From CAZMCH01 sp964564735 (GTDB taxonomy: Bacteria > Poribacteria > DTPJ01), in NCBI GenBank assembly GCA_964564735.1, contig CAZMCH010000092.1, positions 1 through 16,268 on the forward strand: a stretch of 16,268 nt of DNA, in the 5' to 3' direction. Positions 1 through 8,363 of this stretch are shown in pieces. Numbering within the stretch: the first letter of the stretch is position 1; the number at the start of each line of letters is the position of its first letter. Below the pieces are notes generated by a model. It did no database searches and was not told the DNA's origin. It saw only the letters and a list, made by a program, of their open reading frames with translations. The position numbers were made by a program, and so were the translations under genes.

Positions 1-2
1 TA

Positions 3-623
3 ATAGCCCTAATTACGTCACGAGATACAAACCTCCATCGCGATCTTCAATATCTTGGCATATCAGTCATTCTTTTTAAACCCATCAACATACAGGAACT
101 TCCGAATGTTATCTCATCTGTAATTACAAGCGAACATAAACCAATAACACAAGAACGGAAGAAGATAATAATACTTGATGGTGAAACAAGGTCTCATCAA
201 TTTATAGAAAGTGTTATCATAGATGAGAATTATGATTTTGAATCATGTGAAACAGAAGCAGAAGTCATGGCAAAGCTAAGAAAGAAGACCTTTGACTTAG
301 GCATATTTGATATATCTTCATTTGAAAATGATCCATCTGAATCACTAACAAAAATAAGAGAAAATTCTCCTGAAATGTCTATAATAATTATTTCTGCATT
401 TAGTGGACAAGTTTCTAATGAAAACATTGATAAACTTAATATACAAAGGCACTTTATGAAGCCAATTGATGTTAATAATTTTCGTATAGCAGTAGATGAT
501 TTAATTGGTATTAAACCAATCAGTTTACAAACGGTTGAGGTTATACAAAAAGATAAAGAAACTGTGGTTGATGATATTATTGATGGATTAACTGATCGGG
601 TTGGTGCAGAAAGCATCAGTTAA
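3..623 (+). CDS. Tandem receiver-domain (response regulator-like) protein, 5'-truncated
   Basis: The frame is open from the window edge to a TAA, giving 206 visible residues; the true start lies upstream. An ATG at 267 falls inside a domain, so it is not the start. Residues 1-45 look like the end of a receiver domain: a beta-4 strand ending in T5-S6, then a beta-5 with the conserved F-K-P (K26). Residues 53-180 form a second receiver. It keeps the phospho-acceptor position (D103 in a F-D-I context), the Ser of beta-4 (about S131) and the Lys of the M-K-P (K153). The usual acidic pair is altered to D59-G60, followed by E61. No output domain follows; the tail is about 25 polar residues. It lies 33 bases upstream of fliL, so it probably belongs to the flagellar operon and may be a chemotaxis or switch-related signalling protein. 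The role is inferred from location only. Confidence 0.7.
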   Translation: MALITSRDTNLHRDLQYLGISVILFKPINIQELPNVISSVITSEHKPITQERKKIIILDGETRSHQFIESVIIDENYDFESCETEAEVMAKLRKKTFDLGIFDISSFENDPSESLTKIRENSPEMSIIIISAFSGQVSNENIDKLNIQRHFMKPIDVNNFRIAVDDLIGIKPISLQTVEVIQKDKETVVDDIIDGLTDRVGAESIS

Positions 624-656
624 ACTAACAATAATCGAATTATATGGGGAGTATAA

Positions 657-1208
657 ATGGCAGAAGAAAACTTGGTTGAGACAAAAGAAGAAAATATCAA
701 AAAGGATTCCAAAATAAAACTTTATTTGGCAATGACAGTGCCAATAATATTAATGCTTGTAGGTTTTTTTTTGGTAACAAAGTTCATAAATCCACGCTTT
801 AATATTTCAGGCGGAAATGCTATTTCTGGCAAGGCTTCTGGCGGGGAATCTTCAGAATCAAAATCTGATATGGAGAAATCAAAAAAACATGGAAAAAACA
901 AGACCATTATACACGAATTAGGATCAGTGCTTGCAAATCCTATTGGGACAGATGGGAGGAGATTTGTAAAAGTTGGTGTCTGTCTTGAACTTAGAACAAA
1001 AGACCTTGCAAAACAAATTGATGAGTCAAAATCTAAGCTTCAGCATCAGCTAATACTAATTCTATCATCAAAAGATGTTGAAACACTGACATCACCAGCA
1101 GGAAAAGCACTATTACTTGATGAGATAAAAAAAAGTATGATAGCACAATTAGAATTGACAAATGAAGACATACCAAATATCTATTTTAGCGAATTTATTG
1201 TGCAGTAA
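657..1208 (+). CDS. fliL: Flagellar basal body-associated protein FliL
   Basis: 183 aa, a normal FliL length. A charged N-terminus precedes one membrane segment (about residues 21-44). A Gly/Ser/Lys-rich linker follows, then a periplasmic domain. In that domain the R-R-F-V-K-V-G-V start, the L-L-L-D-E-I-K-K helix and the ending I-Y-F-S-E-F-I-V-Q are typical of FliL. FliL sits around the stator at the inner membrane and supports torque or stator stability. A Shine-Dalgarno GGGGAG at 646-651 supports the ATG. It is the first clearly flagellar gene in the window and directly precedes fliM, the usual neighbour. The membrane segment is encoded partly by a run of nine T at 764-772. Confidence 0.95.
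   Translation: MAEENLVETKEENIKKDSKIKLYLAMTVPIILMLVGFFLVTKFINPRFNISGGNAISGKASGGESSESKSDMEKSKKHGKNKTIIHELGSVLANPIGTDGRRFVKVGVCLELRTKDLAKQIDESKSKLQHQLILILSSKDVETLTSPAGKALLLDEIKKSMIAQLELTNEDIPNIYFSEFIVQ
764..772 (+). repeat. T9 homopolymer inside fliL
   Basis: Nine consecutive T encode part of the G-F-F-L-V stretch of the FliL membrane helix. It could simply reflect AT-rich codon use in a Phe-rich helix. A run this long is also prone to slippage. Confidence 0.9.
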
Positions 1209-1229
1209 ACTATATATTAATGATAAATC

Positions 1230-1237
1230 GGAGAGAG
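1230..1237 (+). promoter_or_regulatory. Ribosome binding site that fixes the fliM start
   Basis: GGAGAGAG ends five bases before the ATG at 1243. It supports that start over an upstream in-frame ATG at 1162, which lies inside fliL and would add 27 residues without FliM character. Confidence 0.8.
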
Positions 1238-1242
1238 AAAAC

Positions 1243-2379
1243 ATGGAAGATAATTCCATTTCACAGGACGAAATAGATGCATTGATAAAGGCAATGGCTG
1301 ATAAGAATGATAATGATTCTGGAGATAAAGAAAAAAATATCAATCCTCAATCATCATCAAAGCCCATTCTTTCTCAAGATGAAATTGATGCACTTATAAA
1401 AGTAGCACCATCTATTAATTCTGACACAAATTTGCAAAATAAAGAAAAAACATCAAAAAATATTTTTTCTAAACAGCGAAAAGGCAATATCGAAATATAT
1501 GATTTTTCTATGCCAAGTCGCCTATCAAAAGATCATATAAAAGCTTTGAATACCTTACATGGTAGTTATGCAAAATCACTGAGTTCATATTTTTCTATAT
1601 CTATGAGAACAACAGTCGATATTGATTGCATAAGCATAGAACAAATGAACTATGGTGAATATCTTTCATCACTTTTTGATCCTACTTGTGTCGGGGTATT
1701 CAGTATGAAGCCTTTGAGGGGAGTCAGTATTTTTGAGATCAATATGCCATTGGCTTTTCCCATAATTGATACATTACTTGGAGGCTCGGGTAACTCAAAA
1801 CTATACAATAGAAATCTTACCGTCGTTGAAGAATCAATCATTAGAAAGGTCATGGAAAAAGCATTATCAATTTTACAGGATTCATGGCAAAGAAGTATGG
1901 AATTAAAAATAAAACTAGAACGATTAGAAAACAATCCGCAATTCATACAAGCAGCAACAGCAGGTGATCCTGTAATACTTATATTGTTTGATGTCAAATT
2001 AGAAAATGTCAATGGTATGATGAGTCTATGTTTTCCATTTTTGACCATACAACAAGCATTGGCAAATCTTAAAAAAGAAGAATCACCTGCGCTTGTCGAT
2101 GATGAAGCAATGAATTTATACAAAGATATGATGAAAGTTCATGTAAGATCAATAAACTTACCTGTTAGTGTTCGGTATGAACCTAGCCCAGTAACACTTG
2201 GTGAATTGCTTAAGCTAAAAAAGGGGGATATTGTCTTATTGCAAAATGCCAAAAAAGAGCAAGTTTCCATATTTATTGCAGGGAAAAAGAAATTCTTAGG
2301 TAAGCCCGGTATGATCAAGGGAAGAAGGGCGGTTCAGATATCTGATAGCAAAAATGAAGAGAAAAGCGAGGGAGTTTAG
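1243..2379 (+). CDS. fliM: Flagellar motor switch protein FliM with duplicated N-terminal CheY-binding motif
   Basis: 378 aa from the ATG at 1243; E. coli FliM is about 334. The N-terminus carries S-Q-D-E-I-D-A-L-I-K at residues 7-16 and the same ten residues again at 44-53. This is the peptide that binds phosphorylated CheY in FliM, normally present once. The middle domain contains the G-G-S-G motif at residues 180-183, needed in the family for FliG contact. The C-terminal SpoA-like domain (about residues 295-370) joins the FliN ring. FliM forms the C-ring at the cytoplasmic face and controls rotation direction. The gene starts 34 bases after fliL and ends two bases before fliN. The extra length comes from the second motif and a low-complexity, Asn/Ser/Lys-rich linker. 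The extra copy's function is inferred. Confidence 0.96.
   Translation: MEDNSISQDEIDALIKAMADKNDNDSGDKEKNINPQSSSKPILSQDEIDALIKVAPSINSDTNLQNKEKTSKNIFSKQRKGNIEIYDFSMPSRLSKDHIKALNTLHGSYAKSLSSYFSISMRTTVDIDCISIEQMNYGEYLSSLFDPTCVGVFSMKPLRGVSIFEINMPLAFPIIDTLLGGSGNSKLYNRNLTVVEESIIRKVMEKALSILQDSWQRSMELKIKLERLENNPQFIQAATAGDPVILILFDVKLENVNGMMSLCFPFLTIQQALANLKKEESPALVDDEAMNLYKDMMKVHVRSINLPVSVRYEPSPVTLGELLKLKKGDIVLLQNAKKEQVSIFIAGKKKFLGKPGMIKGRRAVQISDSKNEEKSEGV
2368..2374 (+). promoter_or_regulatory. Ribosome binding site for the GTG start of fliN
   Basis: GAGGGAG lies seven bases before GTG at 2382, inside the end of fliM. It supports the GTG start, which keeps the conserved E-I-D-A-I motif at the protein's N-terminus; the next in-frame Met would lose it. 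Confidence 0.75.
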
Positions 2380-2381
2380 AA

Positions 2382-2813
2382 GTGGATCAAGATGAAATTG
2401 ATGCGATACTCAAAGGTGCAATGAATAATTCTCAACAAGATGCTGATAATATAGAACCTAATGAAGATGAAACTAAATCAGAAAATCAGCAAGATATAGA
2501 ATCCAATAATAGATCAGATGAAGTAGATTCTGCAATCATGAAGAATTATTCAGGAACAAATATTGATATTTTGCTTGATGTTCCTTTGGAGGTTTCTGTT
2601 GAATTAGGAAGAACCAAGCTTGTAATAAAAGACCTTATACAACTAGGTCCCGGCTCAATAATAGAATTAGATAAGCTGATTGGTGAACCAGTTGATCTTC
2701 TTGTAAATGATAACCTTATTGCAAGAGGCGAGGTTGTTGTTTTTGATGAGAATTTTGGCATTAGGATAACTGATATTGTTACACCCGCACAGAGACTAAA
2801 AAGTCTGAGATAA
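2382..2813 (+). CDS. fliN: Flagellar motor switch protein FliN
   Basis: 143 aa from a GTG start. The first ten residues read M-D-Q-D-E-I-D-A-I-L, a CheY-binding-type motif like the FliM one. An acidic, Asn/Gln-rich linker covers about residues 15-58. The SpoA (surface presentation of antigens) domain covers about 60-140, with D-V-P-L-E-V-S-V-E-L-G-R and the G-I-R-I-T-D-I-V end typical of FliN. It has no CheC phosphatase domain, so it is FliN and not FliY of Bacillus, yet it has the N-terminal motif known from FliY. It assembles with FliM in the lower C-ring and docks export cargo through the FliH complex. It is one base from fliO. Confidence 0.95.
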   Translation: MDQDEIDAILKGAMNNSQQDADNIEPNEDETKSENQQDIESNNRSDEVDSAIMKNYSGTNIDILLDVPLEVSVELGRTKLVIKDLIQLGPGSIIELDKLIGEPVDLLVNDNLIARGEVVVFDENFGIRITDIVTPAQRLKSLR

Positions 2814-2814
2814 A

Positions 2815-3339
2815 ATGAGCATAAAAAAAGAAAATAAAGGAAAATACTTAGTTTTCATAGCGACTGTGATTATTTTTTTATTGGTTTCTGCTATTGCATC
2901 TGCACAAAAGGGAAAACAAACTGATAATGGTATATATAACTATGAAAATCAGATTCAGTCTGAAAGCTATGGATCATTTGGTGATAGTCTTCGTATGTTT
3001 GTTTCATTACTCGTTGTGCTTGCATTAATTATAGGATCAGTATTCTTATTAAAGAAACTCCCAATTTATAAGAGCAATAATAAAACAAAACAGTCAGTAT
3101 CATTAATTTATAATCATTCATTGGGCAACAAGCGATCTGTATGTGTCTTGAAATTTGCTAATGAAATACTATTGCTGGGATTAACAAGCACAAATATATC
3201 TTTGTTATCTAAAATGGATATAAATGAGTTTTATTCATCGGAAACTTTGATTGATTTAGATAGTCAAAAATCTCTTAATGATAATCAAAGTTTTATTGGA
3301 CATCTGAAAAAAATTATTAATAAAAGTCAGTATGAATGA
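2815..3339 (+). CDS. fliO: Flagellar biosynthetic protein FliO
   Basis: 174 aa. A basic N-terminus and a hydrophobic stretch (about residues 11-30) ending A-S-A-Q look like a signal peptide. A second membrane helix (about 59-80) is followed by K-K-L and a small cytoplasmic beta-rich domain. Its S-L-G-N-K-R-S-V-C-V-L-K pattern and L-L-L-G-L-T strand are typical of FliO. FliO is a scaffold that helps the FliP ring assemble and is the least conserved export-gate protein, so its place between fliN and fliP strengthens the call. It starts one base after fliN. Confidence 0.9.
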   Translation: MSIKKENKGKYLVFIATVIIFLLVSAIASAQKGKQTDNGIYNYENQIQSESYGSFGDSLRMFVSLLVVLALIIGSVFLLKKLPIYKSNNKTKQSVSLIYNHSLGNKRSVCVLKFANEILLLGLTSTNISLLSKMDINEFYSSETLIDLDSQKSLNDNQSFIGHLKKIINKSQYE

Positions 3340-3351
3340 GGAAAAGAATTC

Positions 3352-4107
3352 ATGCGATATGTTACAATTTTGCTATCAGCTATAATATTTATAATGATAA
3401 TAGATGTTGGAACTGCAAACTCTCAAGTTAAAGTCACATTACCAAAGATAGAGATAGGCGACAAAGGCAATGGCGAAGCTAATTTATCAACAGGGATACA
3501 AATATTACTTCTCCTCACTGCCCTGTCATTGGCTCCGGCTTTTTTGCTTATGCTTACATCCTTTACAAGGGTGATCGTTGTGCTATCTTTCATCCGATCA
3601 GCACTTTCCATACAACAAACTCCCCCCAATCAAGTGCTGATTGGGATAGCACTATTTCTAACATTTTTTATCATGGCTCCAACATGGAATAACATCAATT
3701 CTAATGCCCTTAGTCCATATATGTCAGGAAAAATATCCTACAAAGAAGCCATTGATAGAGGCACTGTGCCAATACGTGATTTCATGTTTAGGCAAACAAA
3801 GGAAAAAGACCTTGCTTTAATGATTCAGATGTCTAAATCGGTCAAGCCAAAAAATCGTAATGATATTCCCACTCATGTTCTTATCCCTGCCTTTATTGTA
3901 AGCGAGTTAAATACTGCATTTAAGATGGGATTCATGCTCTTTATACCATTTATTGTTATTGATATGGTTATCGCATCGATCTTAATGTCTATGGGTATGA
4001 TGATGTTACCACCAATGATGATTTCATTACCTTTCAAGATACTGCTATTTGTGCTTGCAGATGGTTGGCATCTCATCATAAGGTCATTAGTAATGGGGTT
4101 CAATTAA
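3352..4107 (+). CDS. fliP: Flagellar export gate protein FliP
   Basis: 251 aa, the normal length. A signal peptide covers about residues 1-24. The family core follows: A-P-A-F-L-L-M-L-T-S-F-T-R-V, then the V-L-S-F-I-R-S-A-L helix and Q-T-P-P-N-Q. The C-terminal pair of hydrophobic segments contains the M-G-M-M-M-L-P-P-M-M-I-S-L-P-F-K stretch typical of FliP. Five FliP subunits with FliQ and FliR form the export pore inside the MS ring. The GAGGA ribosome binding site at 3338-3342 overlaps the fliO stop, which suggests coupled translation. Confidence 0.97.
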   Translation: MRYVTILLSAIIFIMIIDVGTANSQVKVTLPKIEIGDKGNGEANLSTGIQILLLLTALSLAPAFLLMLTSFTRVIVVLSFIRSALSIQQTPPNQVLIGIALFLTFFIMAPTWNNINSNALSPYMSGKISYKEAIDRGTVPIRDFMFRQTKEKDLALMIQMSKSVKPKNRNDIPTHVLIPAFIVSELNTAFKMGFMLFIPFIVIDMVIASILMSMGMMMLPPMMISLPFKILLFVLADGWHLIIRSLVMGFN

Positions 4108-4108
4108 A

Positions 4109-4381
4109 ATGTCAATAGAAATTGTCAATGAAATAATAAAACAAGCCTTATTAACCGTTCTTTTCGCTTCTGCACCTGTCCTATTAGTTGGTCTTATAGT
4201 TGGGCTAATAGTTGGCGTTTTTCAATCAATAAGCCAAATACATGAGGCGACATTAGCTTTTATCCCTAAGATAGTGGCAATATTTTTGACATTAATTATC
4301 TTTGGATCATGGACCATAAACATAATCGTAAAATTTGCGGTTCAAATGCTGTCAAATCTAACAAATTATGGAACAATGTAA
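4109..4381 (+). CDS. fliQ: Flagellar export gate protein FliQ
   Basis: 90 aa, the usual FliQ size, with two membrane helices (about residues 15-38 and 50-75). Between them is the family's F-Q-S-I-S-Q-I-H-E-A-T-L-A-F-I-P-K loop, a strong match to FliQ. Four copies wrap the FliP/FliR pore. It begins one base after the fliP stop and ends three bases before fliR. No clear separate ribosome binding site is seen, so translation is probably coupled. Confidence 0.97.
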   Translation: MSIEIVNEIIKQALLTVLFASAPVLLVGLIVGLIVGVFQSISQIHEATLAFIPKIVAIFLTLIIFGSWTINIIVKFAVQMLSNLTNYGTM

Positions 4382-4384
4382 ATT

Positions 4385-5173
4385 ATGGATACATTCACTA
4401 TTGGAAGTAGTCAGATAATATCATTTTTCCTTATATTTTTTCGTGTTGGGGCGATATTACTTACATCACCGTTTTTTGGATCAATGAATATTCCAGTAAG
4501 AGTTCGGGTATTGCTTTCTTTTGCAATTGGAATTGTAATAACTTCGGCAGTTGTGCCATATAGAACCATTGATTCTTTCAATGTAGGAAGTATGCAAAAC
4601 ACAATATCAATTACTATATCGGTTTTACGTGAAATTATGCTAGGCATCGCCATAGGCTTCATAGCAAGATTAACCTTTGCAGGAATACAAATGGCAGGAC
4701 AATTCATTGGAAATGATATTGGATTCGGCATGATAAATATCCTTGATACTTCAAGCCGAGAAGTCATAACAGTAACAGCAGAATTATATACAGTTATAGC
4801 CACACTGATATTTATTATAACTTATAGCCATCATTATATACTTATGGCTATCGCAAAGAGCTTTGATGTTATACCGATGGGTATTTGGGGAGTTTCAGAA
4901 TCATTTATAGATTATTTAAATAAAGTCTTTAGTGGAGTTTTTTCAACAGGATTAAGACTTGCTTTGCCCATTATGGGTGTTTTGTTTCTTGCAAAGATGA
5001 CAATGGCAATAATTACCAGAACAATGCCTCAAATGAATATATTTGTAATTGGTTTTCCTGTTCAGATAGCTGTTGGATTAATAGGATTGGCAATTTCATT
5101 ACCATTGACTATAAAAGTGATGCGATCATTATTGATTATAATGCGTGATAATATTTGGTTTATACTGAGATAG
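4385..5173 (+). CDS. fliR: Flagellar export gate protein FliR
   Basis: 262 aa, about the E. coli length, with six or so hydrophobic segments. Family features seen are F-F-R-V-G-A-I-L-L-T-S-P-F-F-G near the N-terminus, V-R-V-L-L-S-F-A-I-G, and M-A-G-Q-F-I-G-N-D-I-G-F-G-M in the middle. The R-T-M-P-Q-M-N-I-F-V-I-G-F-P segment near the end is also typical. One FliR copy completes the FliP5-FliQ4-FliR1 gate. It lies in normal order between fliQ and flhB, three bases after fliQ. A GGAA about 11 bases upstream is the only candidate ribosome binding site. Confidence 0.97.
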   Translation: MDTFTIGSSQIISFFLIFFRVGAILLTSPFFGSMNIPVRVRVLLSFAIGIVITSAVVPYRTIDSFNVGSMQNTISITISVLREIMLGIAIGFIARLTFAGIQMAGQFIGNDIGFGMINILDTSSREVITVTAELYTVIATLIFIITYSHHYILMAIAKSFDVIPMGIWGVSESFIDYLNKVFSGVFSTGLRLALPIMGVLFLAKMTMAIITRTMPQMNIFVIGFPVQIAVGLIGLAISLPLTIKVMRSLLIIMRDNIWFILR

Positions 5174-5185
5174 GAAATAATATAG

Positions 5186-6250
5186 ATGCCAGAAGATACA
5201 AGTCAAGATGAACGCACAGAATCGGCGTCACCTCGTAAGCGTGAAGAGGCACGCCAAAAAGGACAAGTTGCGCAAAGCACAGAACTTGTTTCTGCCTTTA
5301 TGTTTCTTATAGGTTTATCTGCCTTGAGAATACTCTTTCCCTCAATGTATTCACAGATGAAAAACCTTATGGAGAATATATTTACAAATATAAATCCTGC
5401 TAACCTAAATCCAGAAGATATATGGCATTATGGCTTTAGCTCAATAATAACATTCGGGAAAATTCTTGCTCCATTTTCATTAGTTATGGTTATTTCTGCT
5501 TTACTAATTAATTATGCACAGATAGGTTTTCACATAAGCACAGAGGCATTGAAGATTGATTTGAATAGAATGAATCCGATAACGGGATTCAAGAGATTCG
5601 TGTCAAAAAAGATGATTGTTACTCTGGTTCAGTCATTATTGAAAGTCCTTATAGTTGCTTATGTCCTATATATTACAGTAAATGGAGAAAAAGAAAAAGT
5701 ATTGAGTTTGGCAGATATGCAAATTACGACTGCAGTTTCCGAAGTTGTTAGATTAGTATTTAAGATGGGATTTCGCACTGCATTACTTTTACTGATTATA
5801 GCCTCTTTTGATTATGCCTATCAACGATGGGAGTATGAACGTAGTCTAAAAATGACTAAACAGGAAGTAAAAGAGGAAATGAAAAGTTCAGAAGGCGATC
5901 CGATGGTTAAATCAAGGATCAGAAGTATTCAGCGAGAAATGGCAATGAAGCGCATGATGCAGGAAGTTCCCAAAGCTGATGTTGTAATAACTAACCCAAC
6001 ACATTTGGCAGTAGCTTTGAAATACAAAAAAGATGAAGATCAAGCACCAAAAATATGTGCAAAAGGCAGAAATCTGATAGCAGAAAAAATAAAAGAAATC
6101 GCTAGAAAGCATGAAATTCCTATCATAGAAGATAAGCCTTTGGCACAATCGCTATTTAAGCTTGATGTAGGACATGAGATACCAACAACACTTTATAAAG
6201 CTGTTGCTGAAATATTGGCACGCATTTATAAATCCAATAGGTCAGTATAA
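5186..6250 (+). CDS. flhB: Flagellar export specificity switch protein FlhB
   Basis: 354 aa. The N-terminus has the family's E-S-A-S-P-R-K-R-E-E-A-R-Q-K-G-Q-V pattern. Four membrane helices lie at about residues 34-52, 86-110, 144-166 and 190-212. The cytoplasmic domain follows, with the autocleavage site N270-P271-T272-H273. Self-cleavage between Asn and Pro changes export from rod and hook to filament subunits, with FliK sensing hook length. The autocleavage residues are intact, so this copy should be a normal switch. AGGA at 5172-5175 overlaps the fliR stop. Its C-terminal domain is related to the short protein at 14173-14466. Confidence 0.98.
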   Translation: MPEDTSQDERTESASPRKREEARQKGQVAQSTELVSAFMFLIGLSALRILFPSMYSQMKNLMENIFTNINPANLNPEDIWHYGFSSIITFGKILAPFSLVMVISALLINYAQIGFHISTEALKIDLNRMNPITGFKRFVSKKMIVTLVQSLLKVLIVAYVLYITVNGEKEKVLSLADMQITTAVSEVVRLVFKMGFRTALLLLIIASFDYAYQRWEYERSLKMTKQEVKEEMKSSEGDPMVKSRIRSIQREMAMKRMMQEVPKADVVITNPTHLAVALKYKKDEDQAPKICAKGRNLIAEKIKEIARKHEIPIIEDKPLAQSLFKLDVGHEIPTTLYKAVAEILARIYKSNRSV

Positions 6251-6252
6251 AG

Positions 6253-8346
6253 ATGAATGATAAAAGTATAACGTCTGGATTTTTTAATAGGTTATCCAAA
6301 CATAGCGATATAGCTCTAACGCTTGCTATTGTTGGCATCGTGTTGGCAATGATTATTCCTTTGCCTCCTATCATATTGGATTTTATGCTTTCTTTTAATA
6401 TCGCATTTGCATTAATTATACTTTTTATATCGCTTTATACGCTTCGTCCATTAGATTTTTCATCTTTTCCATCAGTTCTTTTAGTATCAACATTATCAAG
6501 AATGGCTTTGAATGTTTCATCTACAAGGCTGATTTTGTTGCATGGACACGAAGGCGATACTGCTGCTGGTGAAGTGATAAGGAGTTTTGGAAAATTTGTT
6601 GTCGGTGGTAATTATGTGGTCGGCTTTATTGTATTTTTGATATTAGTTGTGATTCAGTTTGTAGTCATTACGAAAGGTGCAGGAAGAATAGCAGAAGTCG
6701 CAGCAAGATTTACGCTTGATGCAATGCCCGGCAAGCAGATGAGTATAGATGCAGATATGAACGCAGGATTGATAACAGAAGACGAAGCAAGAGAACGCCG
6801 AAAGATAATCTCAAGAGAAGCGGATTTTTATGGTGCAATGGACGGCGCAAGCAAATTTGTCAGAGGTGATGCGATAGTAGGTATTATTATAATGGTTATA
6901 AATGTTATTGGGGGTCTTATTATAGGGGTTCTTCAGCATAATTTGGGTATTGCACAGGCAAGCGCAAGATATGCCATATTAACGGTAGGTGATGGATTGG
7001 TTAGCCAATTACCTGCGTTAATAATCTCTACTGCTTCTGGATTTATTGTCAGCAGAGCTGCTTCTGATAGAAGCTTTGGAAAAGAAGTATCATCTCAATT
7101 TCTTAATCATCCGAAAGTCTTTGCTATAACTGCTGGAGTCATGTTTGCTATGGGGCTTATACCCGGATTGCCAAAATTACCTTTCATTTTATTATCAGTA
7201 ATAATCGGTGGAATTGCCTATATAAACCGAAAAGGACCCATTTTGGCGGAAAAAGAAGTTTCTGAGTCTGAAAAAGATGAGGAAAAGGAAGTTACAGAGG
7301 AAGAAAATCTTGAAAAATTGATGGAAATTGATCCTATGGAACTTGAGATCAGTCATACACTTATTCCACTTGTTGATCCAAATGAGAATGGCAACTTGCT
7401 AGAACGGATAAAACTTATGCGAAGGCAATACGCAATAGATATGGGCTTTATTATTCCTCCAATTAGAATCAGAGATAATATCCAGCTTAAGCCGGGGGAA
7501 TATAGCATCATTATTCGTGGCTCAAGTGTAGCAACAGGAAAGATTATGATGGGTCATTACCTTGCTATGAATCCCGGAACAGCAACCGAAGAAATAGAAG
7601 GCATAGAGGCACAAGAACCAGTTTTTGGATTAGTTGCTCATTGGATAACCGAATCACAAAAAGAAAAAATTGAATTTGCTGGATATACTATTGTCGATCC
7701 TGAAACTGTCTTGATAACCCATATTACTGAGATTATAAAAACCCATTCAGACGAGTTATTGGGCAGAAGTGAACTAAAAAATATATTAGATAACGTAAAA
7801 GAATCATATCCAAATCTTGTTGAGGAACTTATCCCAAACGTTATTTCTATGGGTGTTGTTCATAAAATATGCCTAAATCTTTTAAGAGAACAAGTCTCAA
7901 TCAGAGATATAGTTCGTATCCTTGAAACATTATCCGAACAAGCAAATATAACCAAAGATATAGATATTTTGACGGAATATGTCCGAAATTCGCTTGGAAG
8001 AAATATATGCAAGCCTCTTGTTGGACGGGATGGAGTGCTTAGGGTATTTACAATTGATCCATCTATAGAGGAAACGATTACAGATTCTATCAGTGAAGAT
8101 CAATCACATTTTAATCTCGATTTTGCAACAACACAAGGCATCATAAATTCTATCGCACAAGCCATAAATAATGCAATTCTTGAAACTCAACCAATAATAC
8201 TCTGTTCATCGTCAATACGTCGCCATTTAAAGAAAATGACCCAAAGATTCATGCCGAATCTCACAGTTATTGCATATAACGAAGTTCCCCCTAACATTGA
8301 TGTTGAGCAAGTAGAAACTATTAAATATGCTCTCAATAAAGGCTAG
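6253..8346 (+). CDS. flhA: Flagellar export gate protein FlhA
   Basis: 697 aa, full length. The first 330 or so residues form the membrane domain with about eight helices. The FHIPEP family signature is at residues 145-168, starting R-I-A-E-V-A-A-R-F and ending G-K-Q-M-S-I-D-A-D, and matches the consensus. The following F-V-R-G-D (D206) probably corresponds to the Asp required for proton-driven export in Salmonella (D208), judged from offset alone. An acidic linker rich in Glu and Lys (about residues 333-360) leads to the cytoplasmic domain, which binds cargo-chaperone complexes as a nonamer ring. It starts two bases after flhB. Confidence 0.98.
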   Translation: MNDKSITSGFFNRLSKHSDIALTLAIVGIVLAMIIPLPPIILDFMLSFNIAFALIILFISLYTLRPLDFSSFPSVLLVSTLSRMALNVSSTRLILLHGHEGDTAAGEVIRSFGKFVVGGNYVVGFIVFLILVVIQFVVITKGAGRIAEVAARFTLDAMPGKQMSIDADMNAGLITEDEARERRKIISREADFYGAMDGASKFVRGDAIVGIIIMVINVIGGLIIGVLQHNLGIAQASARYAILTVGDGLVSQLPALIISTASGFIVSRAASDRSFGKEVSSQFLNHPKVFAITAGVMFAMGLIPGLPKLPFILLSVIIGGIAYINRKGPILAEKEVSESEKDEEKEVTEEENLEKLMEIDPMELEISHTLIPLVDPNENGNLLERIKLMRRQYAIDMGFIIPPIRIRDNIQLKPGEYSIIIRGSSVATGKIMMGHYLAMNPGTATEEIEGIEAQEPVFGLVAHWITESQKEKIEFAGYTIVDPETVLITHITEIIKTHSDELLGRSELKNILDNVKESYPNLVEELIPNVISMGVVHKICLNLLREQVSIRDIVRILETLSEQANITKDIDILTEYVRNSLGRNICKPLVGRDGVLRVFTIDPSIEETITDSISEDQSHFNLDFATTQGIINSIAQAINNAILETQPIILCSSSIRRHLKKMTQRFMPNLTVIAYNEVPPNIDVEQVETIKYALNKG

Positions 8347-8363
8347 TATCGTGAGGTGATAAA

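Noticed and set aside
230..616. Minus-strand open frame opposite the receiver gene
   Set aside because: It is antisense to a clear receiver domain and has no family features or ribosome binding site; a shadow of AT-rich codons.
1162..1242. Upstream ATG start for FliM
   Set aside because: It would overlap fliL and the extra 27 residues show no FliM character. The ribosome binding site at 1230-1237 fits the ATG at 1243.
4411..4803. Minus-strand open frame in fliR
   Set aside because: Antisense to a well-conserved membrane gene; composition reflects the opposite strand of a hydrophobic protein.
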